Shown: positions 1-10,607, counted from the stretch's first letter. The stretch: DNA of 64,000 nt from MGBC163016 sp964631345 (GCA_964631345.1 CAZVWE010000005.1:1-64000); one strand, 5' to 3'. Notes: generated by a model not told the origin, from the sequence alone. A program made the numbers and translations.

Positions 1-54
1 AACCTACACACCCGGTTTAGGAGACCAGTGCTCTATCCATTGAGCTACGGGGGC
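1..54 (-). tRNA. tRNA-Arg (anticodon CCU), 3' part cut off by the window edge
   Basis: Read on the minus strand, the sequence starts with the acceptor arm GCCCCCG, then a D-arm with GCTC/GAGC around AATGGATA, then an anticodon stem CTGGT/ACCGG closing the loop CTCCTAA. The middle three bases of the loop give anticodon CCT, which reads AGG arginine codons. The variable loop and the first T-arm bases are present; the rest lies outside the window. It is transcribed away from the neighbouring DUF4013 gene, in the same direction. Confidence 0.9.
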
Positions 55-111
55 TAGATACGTGTTGTTATTCTAGCATGTATGTGATTATCCAAGTATT
101 TCGCGAAACTG

Positions 112-1329
112 CTAGATACCAGGATTTCCAAATGTTGAATTAGTTGGCGGATTTGTTGGTGGGTTTACTGGTGGATTAGTTGGTGGGATGTTCGTGGGGT
201 TAAATGGTGGGTTGATAGGCGGCATGAAAGTTGGATTGCAACGCCACCCATTAGCATAGCGAGCCACGAAATGACCAGCTGCACGATACGACCAAACATA
301 CTCGAATGCTCCAAAGAGACAAGTTATTAGCCAAATTAAAATAAACAGCGGAATGCTTACGCCTATTAGCGATATTACTGCGTTAGTTATTTCATAGGAG
401 CTATATGCATATTGGTAAACCTCAATAAATGATATAAGTGCTGGCAATAAAAATATAAGGCTAAGCACAACTATGATAACTGACGCAATCGCACCAATAA
501 TCAGGCTTGGTATAAAGCTGACAACAAACAACTCACCTGGCTTAGACTTTAATGTCGCCCATATTTCCTTCAGATCAAAAGCCGTTCCAATACGATTGCT
601 TATCGCAACTCTCATCAATGCAAGCGCAAGAAGCATATTCAAGAAAATTGAAACAGCGGTAAATACAACAATTCCTAGAATGGGGATCCATCCAACGATT
701 CCACTTACAGCAGCTCCAACTAAGCCGTACACAAGTGTAACGACGAAACCAAAGCAACCAAGTGTGAAGTTGCCTTCTGCAAAGATCTTTTGGGGAAGCT
801 GTTCAACTTGGCCGCAGAATAACTGCTTGGCCCAACGCATCGCATACCCAATTACAAAGAAATTAAGAACAGGCACACACATAATAAGCCCCAAAAGCAG
901 TATGCGTCCGAACCATCCAGGAGAGTGCACGATATCGCTCCATGCAGCCCCTATGCAACTTTGAGCATAAACAGTCGGAGGGCATACAGGCTGCACAGGT
1001 GGTTGCTGAAAAGGCTGTGCTGGCGGTTGAATAGGCGGCTGATGTGGCGGCTGTTGTTGTGCCGCTGGTTGTTGCTGAGGTTGCGGTTGTTGTGCCGTTG
1101 ACTGTTGCTGAGGTTGCGGTTGTTGTGCCGCTGGCTGCTGCTGAGGTTGTGCCTGCGGCTGCGCTACTGGTTGGTCGGCAGACTGTGCAGGTAATTGAGC
1201 TGGCAACTGGTCAGGTGACTGACCCGGTAGTTGATTTGAAGCTGCGGGAACAGCACTAAGGGATGTTCCGCAATTAGCGCAAAATGGCGCATCATTATTA
1301 TTCTCACGACCACATGAAGGGCAAATCAT
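112..1329 (-). CDS. Zinc-ribbon, Gln/Pro-rich DUF4013-type membrane protein
   Basis: This 405-residue protein has three visible parts. Residues 1-25 form a zinc ribbon (C3-x2-C6 ... C17-x2-C20). Residues ~30-115 are a low-complexity Gln/Pro/Ala spacer built from 11-residue repeats of the QPQPQQQPAAQ type. From ~125 onward lie several hydrophobic helices beginning with a segment rich in aromatic and glycine residues near SPGWFGRILLLG, which resembles DUF4013 membrane proteins of archaea and Gram-positive bacteria. The last ~30 residues are Asn-Pro-Pro repeats. The ATG start is preceded by AAGGAG. The function of DUF4013 proteins is unknown; zinc-ribbon-headed membrane proteins are often regulatory or sensory, but nothing here proves that. 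The gene is downstream of the terminator of the large surface protein and so is probably transcribed separately. Confidence 0.85.
   Translation of the reverse strand: MICPSCGRENNNDAPFCANCGTSLSAVPAASNQLPGQSPDQLPAQLPAQSADQPVAQPQAQPQQQPAAQQPQPQQQSTAQQPQPQQQPAAQQQPPHQPPIQPPAQPFQQPPVQPVCPPTVYAQSCIGAAWSDIVHSPGWFGRILLLGLIMCVPVLNFFVIGYAMRWAKQLFCGQVEQLPQKIFAEGNFTLGCFGFVVTLVYGLVGAAVSGIVGWIPILGIVVFTAVSIFLNMLLALALMRVAISNRIGTAFDLKEIWATLKSKPGELFVVSFIPSLIIGAIASVIIVVLSLIFLLPALISFIEVYQYAYSSYEITNAVISLIGVSIPLFILIWLITCLFGAFEYVWSYRAAGHFVARYANGWRCNPTFMPPINPPFNPTNIPPTNPPVNPPTNPPTNSTFGNPGI
1050..1150. repeat. 33-bp coding tandem repeat in the DUF4013-type gene
   Basis: Three copies of a 33-bp unit (for example GTTGCTGAGG at 1071, 1104 and 1137 on the plus strand) encode the 11-residue Gln/Pro repeats of the spacer. 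The in-frame period means that copy-number change would alter only linker length. Confidence 0.75.
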
Positions 1330-1440
1330 TTAACCAGCTCCTTAGCTTATGTTTGCAATGAGTATAAAGCATGTTTGTGTATGTCCACCTAAAAGAATTC
1401 CGGTAGTTAACTTACTCTTAGATTTACCAATAAAGCATTC

Positions 1441-1489
1441 TCCAAAAGGTCTATCCAAAAGGTCTATCCAAAAGGTCTATCCAAAAAAG
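1441..1489. repeat. 13-bp intergenic tandem repeat, three copies plus a partial fourth
   Basis: The unit TCCAAAAGGTCTA starts at 1441, 1454 and 1467, and a fourth start at 1480 runs into the terminator of the large surface-protein gene. No function is evident. Confidence 0.85.
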
Positions 1490-1512
1490 TGCCCGCTAAA
1501 TCAGCGGGCACT
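1483..1512 (-). terminator. Rho-independent terminator of the large InlB-repeat protein gene
   Basis: AGTGCCCGCT and AGCGGGCACT (1488-1497 and 1503-1512) form a 10-bp stem with a 5-nt loop. On the minus strand the stem is followed by a run of six T. It lies about 20 bp beyond the stop codon of the gene ending at 1533. Confidence 0.85.
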
Positions 1513-1532
1513 CAATCAGAACTTATCGCGTT

Positions 1533-4500
1533 TTATTCAGCCTGTTCGCGCTTCTTCTGGCGACGGCGGAAGAATAGTGCAAGTCCAAAGGCCACCACTG
1601 CAACACCTGTAAGTCCTCCAACCAAGGGCATCGTCAAGTCACCTGTTTGTGCAAGTCTTTGCAAGGTACGCAACGTACGTCCAGTAGTACCTGTGATGTT
1701 GTTCCAAATGTTGCCTATGCCTGATCCTCCGTTTGATCCACCTGGGTTGTCAGGACCTACATTTGGCATTGCTGCAAATCTAACCTCAAGAGTCGTATCT
1801 GCCTTAATGTTACGCATCGTGTAACTATTTCCAGAATATCCACCAACAGATACTCCATTAATTATCAAGTCAGACACACGGTAGCCTGAATCAGGTATGA
1901 AGGTAAATGTCTGGTTTCCGCCTTCTTCAACCTTTGCGCTTGTTGGTGTTACACGACCGTGCCCATTAGATGAAACCTTTGCAGTAACCGTGAACTCTTT
2001 TACAACAGGCTTGCGTGGATCACGCGTAAATGTTGCAGTCAGTAGGTTGGTTGGTGCCGTAATTTCATTCGTCACATAGCCATATGCACGATAGAACGAA
2101 TCACCCTTAACTCCTACACCTTTAACCTTGGAATTCAAATCATTTACTGGGCGAGACTGACTTAAGAACTGGTCATCTGTAAGCGCAAGGCCAACCTCTT
2201 CGCCACCGGTGCTTTCACCGCCAGTGCTGTCACCTGAACCGCCAGTTCCCCCGCCGGTACCAGGTTCTTCTGGGAAGCCTGCAACACCGTCACCTTCATC
2301 TGTTGCCTCAACGTCTTTACCAGTAAGAGCAACAAAGTGATCTGTGTAGTCTTGTGACTGGCGCAGCTCGTCAGTTACGTCAATCTTCTCATCAGGCTTC
2401 GGATTAAATGTCACAGTTTCAACGTCGTATCCTGAAACCGGTGCAACGATAAATACCAAAGAAGAGTTCTTGTCTACATATAGCGCCTCACCAGGAGCAG
2501 CATTCGGCGTTACATAACCTTCAGAGTTTTCCCACTCAGTTTCAACCTGAACAACCTCAATGAAGCTTACGGTTATCTCATGGTCTGAGGTCACATTCTG
2601 AAGCGTGTAAGTACCATCAGCGTATTCGCTCGGATCAACCAAGTGTTCAGTCTTTTCGGTTGAACCCTTCTCGGCATACCAGTCATAAACTTCATTTACA
2701 ACCCAACCATCTTCAGGCGTGAATCCGAATGTTACCTCACCGCCCGGTAGAACCTTCTGCGCTGTATCAGGATCAATCGTGCCTCCATCACCAACAACAG
2801 AAGGTGTGACTGTGTATGTAACTGGCGTGACAATTACTTCGTCGTCTTTTTGCTCGCGGAATACGATCTCAAAGTCACCGCTAGACATAGGCTTAAACGT
2901 CACATAGTTCGAACCTGGAACAAATGGAATATCTTGGCCGTTGTACTTGATGGAATCAATTACCAAAGGCTTACCATTAGGTCCGTCTTCCTTCGGTGTA
3001 AATTCAAATGTGTATGTACCACCACGGACAAAGTCTGTCACTGGGTTACCATCAGCATCCACAAGCGCAGGATCAACCGTAACACCAATATCTTTAAGTC
3101 CACCTGAGCCATCAGGTCCTTGCACAGATCCAATACCCATCGTTACCGTAGAAGGCGTACCAATCAACGAGAAGCGTGCACGAAGCTTCATGTCGTTGTT
3201 GCCCATCTTGACGGCAAGGTTATTGCCAACGATACGGTCAGTAACATCGGTAGTGCTTAACAAGTTGCCATTATTGTCGTATTCCTCAAGCATGACATAC
3301 TCAGTGTAGTAACCCGAATATGGCTTCAGGCGAATATTCTCAACACCATCTATTGGAAGCCAAGTCTCACCAATCGGGCTTACGGTTCCACCACCGGTGC
3401 TTGTAACGGTAAGACTACGAAGGTCAGTGTCAACATAGCTGAAGTGAGTCTCATCAATACGTCCAAACACAACGTTTAATGTCACGTCCCCCGTAACTGA
3501 CGGAATCGTCGTTACGTACGTTGAGTAATACATATCGCCTTCAGCTGTTTGTGAGAGCGAGGCATCTCCACGATAAACTGCCGCAGTTGCAGATACAGCA
3601 CCCGCACCAGCAAGTCCGAGCTGCTCAGCGCTTGCGACCATACCCTGGCTACTATTGCCTTCGCCATCAGCGCCAGCAACACCTGTATCTGATGAGCCAT
3701 CATATGATGCACGAGTCCATGCGCCACCAGTTGAGCGATTAATCGGCCAGCCGTTTGTGAAGTTCTCAGCAGTTGATGGATCGCCTACTCCAACGTATGG
3801 TTGGTTCTTGCCATCTACTGTAACGCTTAAGATCTTGTAGCCTGGAGCCGGCATAATGTAGAACGTTGCCGGGTTGCCATAAGGTACAGTTCTTTGATCA
3901 GGAGAAACCATACCAAGCGAATTGTTCGACCCAGCAGTAGCATTTACAGACACACTGGCTGTAACTTTTACATCACCTTGGTTGTCATCGATCTTCTTAT
4001 ATGTGACAACAAGCTCGTTGTCAGCATCACCCGGACGAACTATCGGCATTGCAGTGTACTCAAGAACACCACCGGCAATGTATGTGAGAACTCCGTTAAA
4101 GCGAACATATTCAACCTCATAGCCCGAATCCGGGAAAAAGTTAAATGTAGCCGCTGATCCTTCAGGAACAATTACAGTTTCAGGAGATACAGAGCCATTA
4201 CCCTCAGTTGACGCCTTAATGGTCAACGGATTCACAACCCAAGTATTCTCTCCAGGAGCTAACTCATCAAAGAACGCAATCACTTCCATGTCAGCTGTAA
4301 TGCCAGTGATCGTGTACTCGGGCATCGAGTAGTCTTGATATTGTCCATCAATCTGGATGCCAGAAAGTTTGTAGCCTTCATTCGGGAAGAAATACAGCGT
4401 GACTGAACCCTTATCAGGAACGCGAGTCTCAGCTGCAGACACACGGCCTTCGCCTTCTGCAGACGCTTTAACTACATGATTTTCTTCAGTGGCTTCAACC

Positions 4501-7500
4501 AGGCCAAATGTTGCCTCAATAGTGTGATCGTTGTTATCGCCGCGGAATGTCCAAACGCGTGATCCGTTAAGCGAAGACAAACGATCGGTGCCATCAACCA
4601 CAAGCCTTGACAACTCATAGTTCGCATCCGGAATCATGCAGAAGCGCTGGCTTGCTCCATTTGCAACCTTTAGAAGTCCATTAGGATTAACAACGCCGTT
4701 ACCAACCCAGCTTGAGCGAATCTGATGATAAGAAGCAGGGGTCAACGTACCGTTGTTAATGTCGTATTTCTCTTTAGATGTCTGGTTGCGGAACTTAGGT
4801 GTGATCACAACACCACCGTTAACCTGTCCACGGTCAAGTGTGATGTAACCCTTCTTCCAAATAGCCAGAATCTCATCAGCTGTGTAGTCACGAGAAGTTC
4901 CATCTGGATAGTCAATATGAATTGAATCTATCGCTTTACCTTCATCAGGAATAATGGAAACGTCAATTGTCTCACCACTGCCAAGTGCCTCAATTACAGC
5001 AGTGCCTGGGTTATATGAAACACTTCCGCCACTTCCAGCGCCACCGCCATTTACGGTGATGGTTGCATAATCAGGAATCGGACGCTGGGTAGATGTATCA
5101 ACTTCAAATGTTGCCGACAAGGCTTCATCACCCGTTACATTCTTGAAGGTAAACTTCGATCCATCCCATGAATACTTAGTACCATCAAGCTTGTTGGTTG
5201 CAACAGTTTCACCGTTAACAATGAATTCGGTAAGTTTGTATCCATAGAAAGGCGCCACTGTAAATGAAGCTGGTTTGCCTTTTTCAACAAGCACAGCACC
5301 TGAAGGCGAAATGGATCCACCCGCTGGGTTTCCAATATTAATGGTTGCAAAATCAGCAACGAGTTCATCTTCTGCGCAGAACACACCACGAATCGTATGG
5401 TTTTCTGTGACATTCGAGAAAATGTACTGACGTCCTGTGATCATCGATGCAGGAACATTGCGTCCATCCACAATTGCGTAGCTTAGTTTGTAGCCTTCAC
5501 GCGGAATGAACGTGATCATCGACATAGCACCAGATGCAACCTGTACAGTGCCAGATGGAGAAACCGATCCATTTGCAGAAGCAGATGCAACTACTTCATA
5601 AAGCGTAGGCATCGGGAATGTTTCGCCTGTATCTGGATCAAGTTTTTCAAACTCAAATTCAATCTTCGTGTCTTCTTTGACATCAAAGAGTGTATAGGTT
5701 GCACTTGAAACTGAAGTTGTTACTGCAGCCGCAGTTCCACGAGTCACGCGAACCTTGCTTGGTTTGTATCCCTCATCAGGTATAAGCGTAAATGCTGCAG
5801 CGCGACCAGATGGAACGGTGATATTTCCAGCAGGAGAAATTGTGCCACCCTTGCCCGCTGATGCCTCCACGTTGTAGAACATGGTTTCTTCTTCATTTGC
5901 ACCGGTTGACTCAAACACAGCATCAATTGTGTGATTTGAGCGAACAGCAAGCGTGTACTGACCAGCTGTTACAACAGATGCAGAAAGTGCCTTTCCATCA
6001 ACTGTTACCTTTTTAAGCTCGTAGCCCTTCATAGGCACAAATGTAAAGTTCAAACTAATGCCATTTTGAGCTTCAAAAGTACCTGGGCCTGGAGAAATAG
6101 TTCCTCCAGCAGTTGTGGTTGCTTTGATTGTACGAAGCGTAAGGTCATCTGCACTTGGGTCATTCGGATCAGTTGAACGTTTAAAGCTGACCCAAACGTC
6201 CATGTAATCTTCAACAGCAGGTGTTGTAAAAGTCAGGCTGCCGTTTTGAGATGGCCAGACATCTACGCCGTCAACCCAAAGCTCATTTACCGTATAGCCA
6301 TCATCAGGAATGATAGTGAAGGTCTGGGTTTCTCCTGTGCGAATAGTAAGTGTTCCTTCAGGAGAAATGCGGCCGTGATCGCCCGACCCGGCTTTAATCG
6401 TCTGATATGTTTGCGTCTGCTGAATCTCTGTAAAGCTATAGGTGATTACAGTATTTGACTGGATATTAGAAAGTACGAGTGTATTCCCCTGCAATTGATT
6501 GGTGATCTCATTTGCAGCAGAAGGTGTACGACCATTGTAGATATGAGTTTCATATCCACTTGCAGGCGTAAACATTGCGCTTACGCTTCCACCCTTAAGA
6601 AGGGTCAGTGGAGAATTCACAGAAATCTTGCCATCACCATCGCCTGATTTCACATACTGAACAGTCACAAGACCATTCTTGTAATCAATTGGAGGTTCAG
6701 CAGTTCCAACTTCAAATTCAACCTCAAAGTGGGTGTTGGCAACAACGCTCGGGATCGTGTAGGTGTAATTCTCAACCGTGATTGGCTCGTTATTTGCCTT
6801 AACGCTTACAAGCTTATATCCCTTATTTGGTAAGAAAGTAAACGTTTGCGACTTGCCTGCCTCAACGGTCACAATGTTGTTAACGCCATTTGGAGTAACC
6901 TGACCCATATCTTTGTCGTAATTCATAGTGATGGTATAGGTATCTACCTCAGGTGTTTCAATCTCTGTAGCTGAAGTCTTGACTTCGATAAACACATCTT
7001 GGGTGATGCTTTCTTTATCAACCTCAAATGCATATATTCCAGGAGAAACTTCACGGACACTCACAGAAGAATAATTTACATCGATGCCATCAAGTTTGTA
7101 GCCATCAATAAGCGACACGCTAAAGTTTGCACCTGTAGTCGCGTGATCTGTTCCTTCCTCACGGTAGAACACAAGGCCAGGAACCTGAGGTGTTAGATAT
7201 GCACCTGCTGCAATCTTTACGTTACGTGCCGCAAGGCGAATGAGATTATCCTCGTCTGTGCTTGGAGCATTTGGATCAACGCCAAGCTTGAATGTTACGT
7301 CTATATACATGTTCTCTGTGATATCAAACAGCGTAAATGTACCGTCTGTCACAGCGCCCAACATATTATTAGCAGTGGCATCCTCTGAACCTGTGCGAAC
7401 GTTAACCGCATCAATTGAGTAGCCCTCATCTGGCAAAATAACGAACGTATGATCAGAGCCGCGCGCTACCTGGAATGTTCCGCTAGGGGACACAGCGCCG

Positions 7501-10500
7501 TTTTCACCAGCTGTTACATTTACATTGAACAGCGATTCATTGTCTGCAATTGAGTCTGTACGAGCAAACGTTGCAAGTATTTTCCAGTCTTGGCGAACGT
7601 CTTTAAATGTATATGCATTTGCCGAGAAGTTCTCGTCGTCAGATTCTTGTGTAAATTCAGTTTCATTTCCTTCCGCATCTGTAATTACAACCTTTGAAAG
7701 CTTGTAACCAGTTGATGGGAAGAAGCGGAAAGTTTGCTCGTTGCCTTCAAATACATATGTAGGCTCGGAAGGAGATATTGCACCACCGGCGGTTGCGCTA
7801 GGTGTGATCGTGTGCTTAGTCCATCCCGACACAGGAGAATCTCCCGCACCGAATGTGACAACAACCTCACAGTCATTTGTTATGTTTGGAATATCAAGGC
7901 GTGACTTCTCGTTACGCAGATTGTTCGTAACGTCATGTCCATTTAGAGTAACTTTGCTTACCTGATAGCCTTCTTCAGGGAAGAAATACACGCTTGCCAT
8001 AGATCCAGCTGGTACATGTTGTGTTGGTGTAACAGCACCGCCAGTACCAAGTCCGCCAATAGATGTTGTAACTGTAAGATATGAAGGCGCAGGTTCAACT
8101 ACTGGATCAAAAGTGATCTCAACCTGGGCATTCTTGCCATTAACATATACAACCTTATCAGTTGTGCCATCTGAGTTATTGCCATCTGTTGTAGATGGAT
8201 TTGCAGACTTCATCAACTTCAAAGTCCAATACTCAGGAGCTTCCGCACTTGGCCTTGGTGTTAGATACCCTGTGATTGAGGTGCCATCAAGTGTAACCGC
8301 ACCTATCTCGTATCCATCATCAGGCGTAATTGCCAATCGAATGGATTGACCAGCTTCAAGTTTATTATTGCCAGCACAGGTAGAAGAACCATGCTCGCCC
8401 ACATTTACATTGATGTTCGCATCAATCTCTTTATACGCGAAGGTAACTTCCATGTCCTCAAGGATGTTATATATCTGAATAGAGTCATTAGTTTGGGTTT
8501 GCTTCACAAGACTAGTGACATCGGTTGCTTCAGTTGCGCTTGCACTCTTTAAAGCTGCAGCCTTCAATATATAATCAGCCTCAGGTTTTGTGCGTACGGT
8601 TATTGCGCCGCCAAAACCAGCTGTCAATTCAGTGGTTTTAATCTTGTTCCCTGAAGCGTCTTCTGTAAGACCTTGATCGTTGTAAACAGAGGCCATGTCA
8701 GCGCCATTTTCATCAATGATAGAAGCTGTGACCTTCTTTGTAAGCAGCGGATCTTGAATACCCTCAACATATTCAGCCACTATATTCAAATTAGATGTAA
8801 GCGTTGGTATGTAGTATGAAGATGCAAGCACGTTATATGGCGTGCCATTAATCGTAAGCGTGCCAAGCTTGTATCCAGGGGTTGCGTTGAATTCCAAATA
8901 AAGGCCTGTGCTAGATGGAATCATGATTGCATCTTCGCCAGCGCCTGGCTTTGTCTGTCCTACTTCAACTGTGTAAGTTGTGTCGCCATTGCCAGCACTA
9001 AATAGCAAGTTACCAGAGCCATCTGGACCCTTTAATTCAACTATTGCTGAATACTCATCTTCTTGAGGCGTAACCTTTTGGAACGAGACTGACACGCTCC
9101 AGTCTTCGCCATCTTCCATCAGATATGCGCGAGGATCAAGCCTGATAACATTGCCGATCAGGGTGTTTGGCTGCAAAGGAAAACGTCCGCCATTGCAAAG
9201 AACAGAGATGTTTCCAATTTCATATCCATCTTGCGGATACACCGTATAAGTTGGAACGGAACCTACGGCCATCTTATATTTACCAGCCGGAGCAATCGTA
9301 CCGCCTTGGCCTGCCGCAGAAGAAATCTCGAAGAAACCATCCACAGGCTCATACCCAATTGCAAAAGCGCCAAGTCTGGCAGAAGTTCCACTTATAAATG
9401 TCTCAACGACAAGCAGCTGCTCACCGTTTTCGTCATAGACTATTTCGCCATCGTTATTGCGCTGTGGAACAACGGTGCCCATCAACTTTTCAACTTCGCC
9501 AGTATCTGCGTCATACCTATACACTGTACAAGTTGATCCCACACCGTGCTCTTCGTCTTTCAGCCATTCAAGCTCAGTTGCATTGATCGGAAGATGAACT
9601 TCCAAGTCAAATAAATAAGGCGGATCCTCAATACCACCCATATCAACCAAGTTTGTAATTGTTAGCTGAGTTGCAACAGCAATTGCTTGTCCGCCATCTT
9701 CATTGTTGGCAGCAGCATCTTGAATAGCAGCATATGCAGGGGATGTATTTGTTACAGTCCCCGCAGCTAAAAGACTTGCAGCCGGTGTTGGAAGAAGCGC
9801 TGAGTACAAAAACCCTGCAGCACTGATTGGGCTTGTATCATCATCGTTGTCATAGATCTTTTGATATTCATAAGCGCCATAAGTACTGACTTGAATCTCG
9901 GTAGTTGCGGTCTTTTTCTTTGCTACATCGTCAACCGTGAGTATGTACTTATATATATGATCATCTTCAACCTTGTCAGCCGCAGTTATGGAGTGCGTAA
10001 AGATGAACTCTTCATCATCAGTGACATTTTCTTCACCAAATGTTGCAGGAGTGTGATCCACCCATTCCATTTTGCCATCTGCACCGCGAACCAATTCCTG
10101 CATTGTCCACTCGTACGTATATGTACCAGAACCACCTTCAAGTACAGCAGTTAGAGGTCCTATACGGGAATCATGGTCATCACCTTCTGCCCATGGAGCA
10201 GTTTGATCAATTGCGTCTTGAGCGTTTTTGAAGTTTACATCACGAGTGACTTCTTTGAAGAAAACCTGCACGTCCATAACAAGACCCTTGAGCTTTGTGG
10301 ACATTTGCAGTTTTGGATTGCGTCTATCGAACTTATCAGGTGGAACTACAGGAGCAACATAAAGTGGAGCTGACTCCACAGCACTAGGATCGTAGTTATC
10401 AACATCTTGCTGGGTTCCCCAGTCACTGGGGTCATCTATAGGTGTAGGATTTTGGGAATCAATGTCTTCAGCCAATGCAGAAGCATCCGCACCTGATGCG

Positions 10501-10607
10501 GTTGCTCCTAAAGTTTCGTTTGATGCAAAAGCGCTCGCAGGAGACATGGTCATAGCCATGCTTAACGCGACAAGCACCGCCAGTGCTTTTCTGAGTGCCT
10601 TTTTCAT
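1533..10607 (-). CDS. Very large sortase-anchored surface protein with divergent InlB-type B repeats
   Basis: A secreted, wall-anchored protein of about 3,024 residues. It starts with a classical signal peptide (MKKALRKALAVLVALSMAM..., Ala-x-Ala cleavage region). An early region (~80-250) looks PKD- or Ig-like. Most of the chain is then an array of about twenty or more ~75-90-residue units. Their pattern is a short beta strand, G-x-(I/V)-(S/T)-P, a Gly-containing strand, F-x-P-x-x-GY-x-(L/V), and (V/I)-x-(V/I)-(D/N)-G. This matches the divergent InlB B-repeat family. The C-terminus has LAQTGD (plus-strand 1635-1655), a hydrophobic helix and RRRQKKR, a complete sortase signal. The frame stays open upstream to a TTG at 10640, but the internal ATG at 10607 begins the signal peptide; an AAGGA lies 13 nt before it, so nearby TTG/GTG codons are possible. 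Role: probably adhesion or a long stalk (inference). No sortase gene is in the window. Confidence 0.93.
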   Translation of the reverse strand: MKKALRKALAVLVALSMAMTMSPASAFASNETLGATASGADASALAEDIDSQNPTPIDDPSDWGTQQDVDNYDPSAVESAPLYVAPVVPPDKFDRRNPKLQMSTKLKGLVMDVQVFFKEVTRDVNFKNAQDAIDQTAPWAEGDDHDSRIGPLTAVLEGGSGTYTYEWTMQELVRGADGKMEWVDHTPATFGEENVTDDEEFIFTHSITAADKVEDDHIYKYILTVDDVAKKKTATTEIQVSTYGAYEYQKIYDNDDDTSPISAAGFLYSALLPTPAASLLAAGTVTNTSPAYAAIQDAAANNEDGGQAIAVATQLTITNLVDMGGIEDPPYLFDLEVHLPINATELEWLKDEEHGVGSTCTVYRYDADTGEVEKLMGTVVPQRNNDGEIVYDENGEQLLVVETFISGTSARLGAFAIGYEPVDGFFEISSAAGQGGTIAPAGKYKMAVGSVPTYTVYPQDGYEIGNISVLCNGGRFPLQPNTLIGNVIRLDPRAYLMEDGEDWSVSVSFQKVTPQEDEYSAIVELKGPDGSGNLLFSAGNGDTTYTVEVGQTKPGAGEDAIMIPSSTGLYLEFNATPGYKLGTLTINGTPYNVLASSYYIPTLTSNLNIVAEYVEGIQDPLLTKKVTASIIDENGADMASVYNDQGLTEDASGNKIKTTELTAGFGGAITVRTKPEADYILKAAALKSASATEATDVTSLVKQTQTNDSIQIYNILEDMEVTFAYKEIDANINVNVGEHGSSTCAGNNKLEAGQSIRLAITPDDGYEIGAVTLDGTSITGYLTPRPSAEAPEYWTLKLMKSANPSTTDGNNSDGTTDKVVYVNGKNAQVEITFDPVVEPAPSYLTVTTSIGGLGTGGAVTPTQHVPAGSMASVYFFPEEGYQVSKVTLNGHDVTNNLRNEKSRLDIPNITNDCEVVVTFGAGDSPVSGWTKHTITPSATAGGAISPSEPTYVFEGNEQTFRFFPSTGYKLSKVVITDAEGNETEFTQESDDENFSANAYTFKDVRQDWKILATFARTDSIADNESLFNVNVTAGENGAVSPSGTFQVARGSDHTFVILPDEGYSIDAVNVRTGSEDATANNMLGAVTDGTFTLFDITENMYIDVTFKLGVDPNAPSTDEDNLIRLAARNVKIAAGAYLTPQVPGLVFYREEGTDHATTGANFSVSLIDGYKLDGIDVNYSSVSVREVSPGIYAFEVDKESITQDVFIEVKTSATEIETPEVDTYTITMNYDKDMGQVTPNGVNNIVTVEAGKSQTFTFLPNKGYKLVSVKANNEPITVENYTYTIPSVVANTHFEVEFEVGTAEPPIDYKNGLVTVQYVKSGDGDGKISVNSPLTLLKGGSVSAMFTPASGYETHIYNGRTPSAANEITNQLQGNTLVLSNIQSNTVITYSFTEIQQTQTYQTIKAGSGDHGRISPEGTLTIRTGETQTFTIIPDDGYTVNELWVDGVDVWPSQNGSLTFTTPAVEDYMDVWVSFKRSTDPNDPSADDLTLRTIKATTTAGGTISPGPGTFEAQNGISLNFTFVPMKGYELKKVTVDGKALSASVVTAGQYTLAVRSNHTIDAVFESTGANEEETMFYNVEASAGKGGTISPAGNITVPSGRAAAFTLIPDEGYKPSKVRVTRGTAAAVTTSVSSATYTLFDVKEDTKIEFEFEKLDPDTGETFPMPTLYEVVASASANGSVSPSGTVQVASGAMSMITFIPREGYKLSYAIVDGRNVPASMITGRQYIFSNVTENHTIRGVFCAEDELVADFATINIGNPAGGSISPSGAVLVEKGKPASFTVAPFYGYKLTEFIVNGETVATNKLDGTKYSWDGSKFTFKNVTGDEALSATFEVDTSTQRPIPDYATITVNGGGAGSGGSVSYNPGTAVIEALGSGETIDVSIIPDEGKAIDSIHIDYPDGTSRDYTADEILAIWKKGYITLDRGQVNGGVVITPKFRNQTSKEKYDINNGTLTPASYHQIRSSWVGNGVVNPNGLLKVANGASQRFCMIPDANYELSRLVVDGTDRLSSLNGSRVWTFRGDNNDHTIEATFGLVEATEENHVVKASAEGEGRVSAAETRVPDKGSVTLYFFPNEGYKLSGIQIDGQYQDYSMPEYTITGITADMEVIAFFDELAPGENTWVVNPLTIKASTEGNGSVSPETVIVPEGSAATFNFFPDSGYEVEYVRFNGVLTYIAGGVLEYTAMPIVRPGDADNELVVTYKKIDDNQGDVKVTASVSVNATAGSNNSLGMVSPDQRTVPYGNPATFYIMPAPGYKILSVTVDGKNQPYVGVGDPSTAENFTNGWPINRSTGGAWTRASYDGSSDTGVAGADGEGNSSQGMVASAEQLGLAGAGAVSATAAVYRGDASLSQTAEGDMYYSTYVTTIPSVTGDVTLNVVFGRIDETHFSYVDTDLRSLTVTSTGGGTVSPIGETWLPIDGVENIRLKPYSGYYTEYVMLEEYDNNGNLLSTTDVTDRIVGNNLAVKMGNNDMKLRARFSLIGTPSTVTMGIGSVQGPDGSGGLKDIGVTVDPALVDADGNPVTDFVRGGTYTFEFTPKEDGPNGKPLVIDSIKYNGQDIPFVPGSNYVTFKPMSSGDFEIVFREQKDDEVIVTPVTYTVTPSVVGDGGTIDPDTAQKVLPGGEVTFGFTPEDGWVVNEVYDWYAEKGSTEKTEHLVDPSEYADGTYTLQNVTSDHEITVSFIEVVQVETEWENSEGYVTPNAAPGEALYVDKNSSLVFIVAPVSGYDVETVTFNPKPDEKIDVTDELRQSQDYTDHFVALTGKDVEATDEGDGVAGFPEEPGTGGGTGGSGDSTGGESTGGEEVGLALTDDQFLSQSRPVNDLNSKVKGVGVKGDSFYRAYGYVTNEITAPTNLLTATFTRDPRKPVVKEFTVTAKVSSNGHGRVTPTSAKVEEGGNQTFTFIPDSGYRVSDLIINGVSVGGYSGNSYTMRNIKADTTLEVRFAAMPNVGPDNPGGSNGGSGIGNIWNNITGTTGRTLRTLQRLAQTGDLTMPLVGGLTGVAVVAFGLALFFRRRQKKREQAE
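1626..1655 (-). other. Sortase recognition motif LAQTGD
   Basis: Codons for L-A-Q-T-G-D, followed by a ~22-residue hydrophobic segment and a basic tail at the extreme C-terminus of the InlB-repeat protein. This is a variant of LPxTG of the kind used by actinobacterial and coriobacterial sortases. Confidence 0.85.

Noticed and set aside
1..54. tRNA-Arg as an integration site for a mobile element
   Set aside because: No integrase, phage or plasmid genes and no repeat of the tRNA 3' end are visible in the window.
473..964. Many 60-160-codon ORFs on the opposite strand of the large repeat genes, such as this one
   Set aside because: They lie antisense or out of frame within long, domain-supported genes, lack ribosome binding sites and show no domain. 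They are shadows of repetitive coding sequence.
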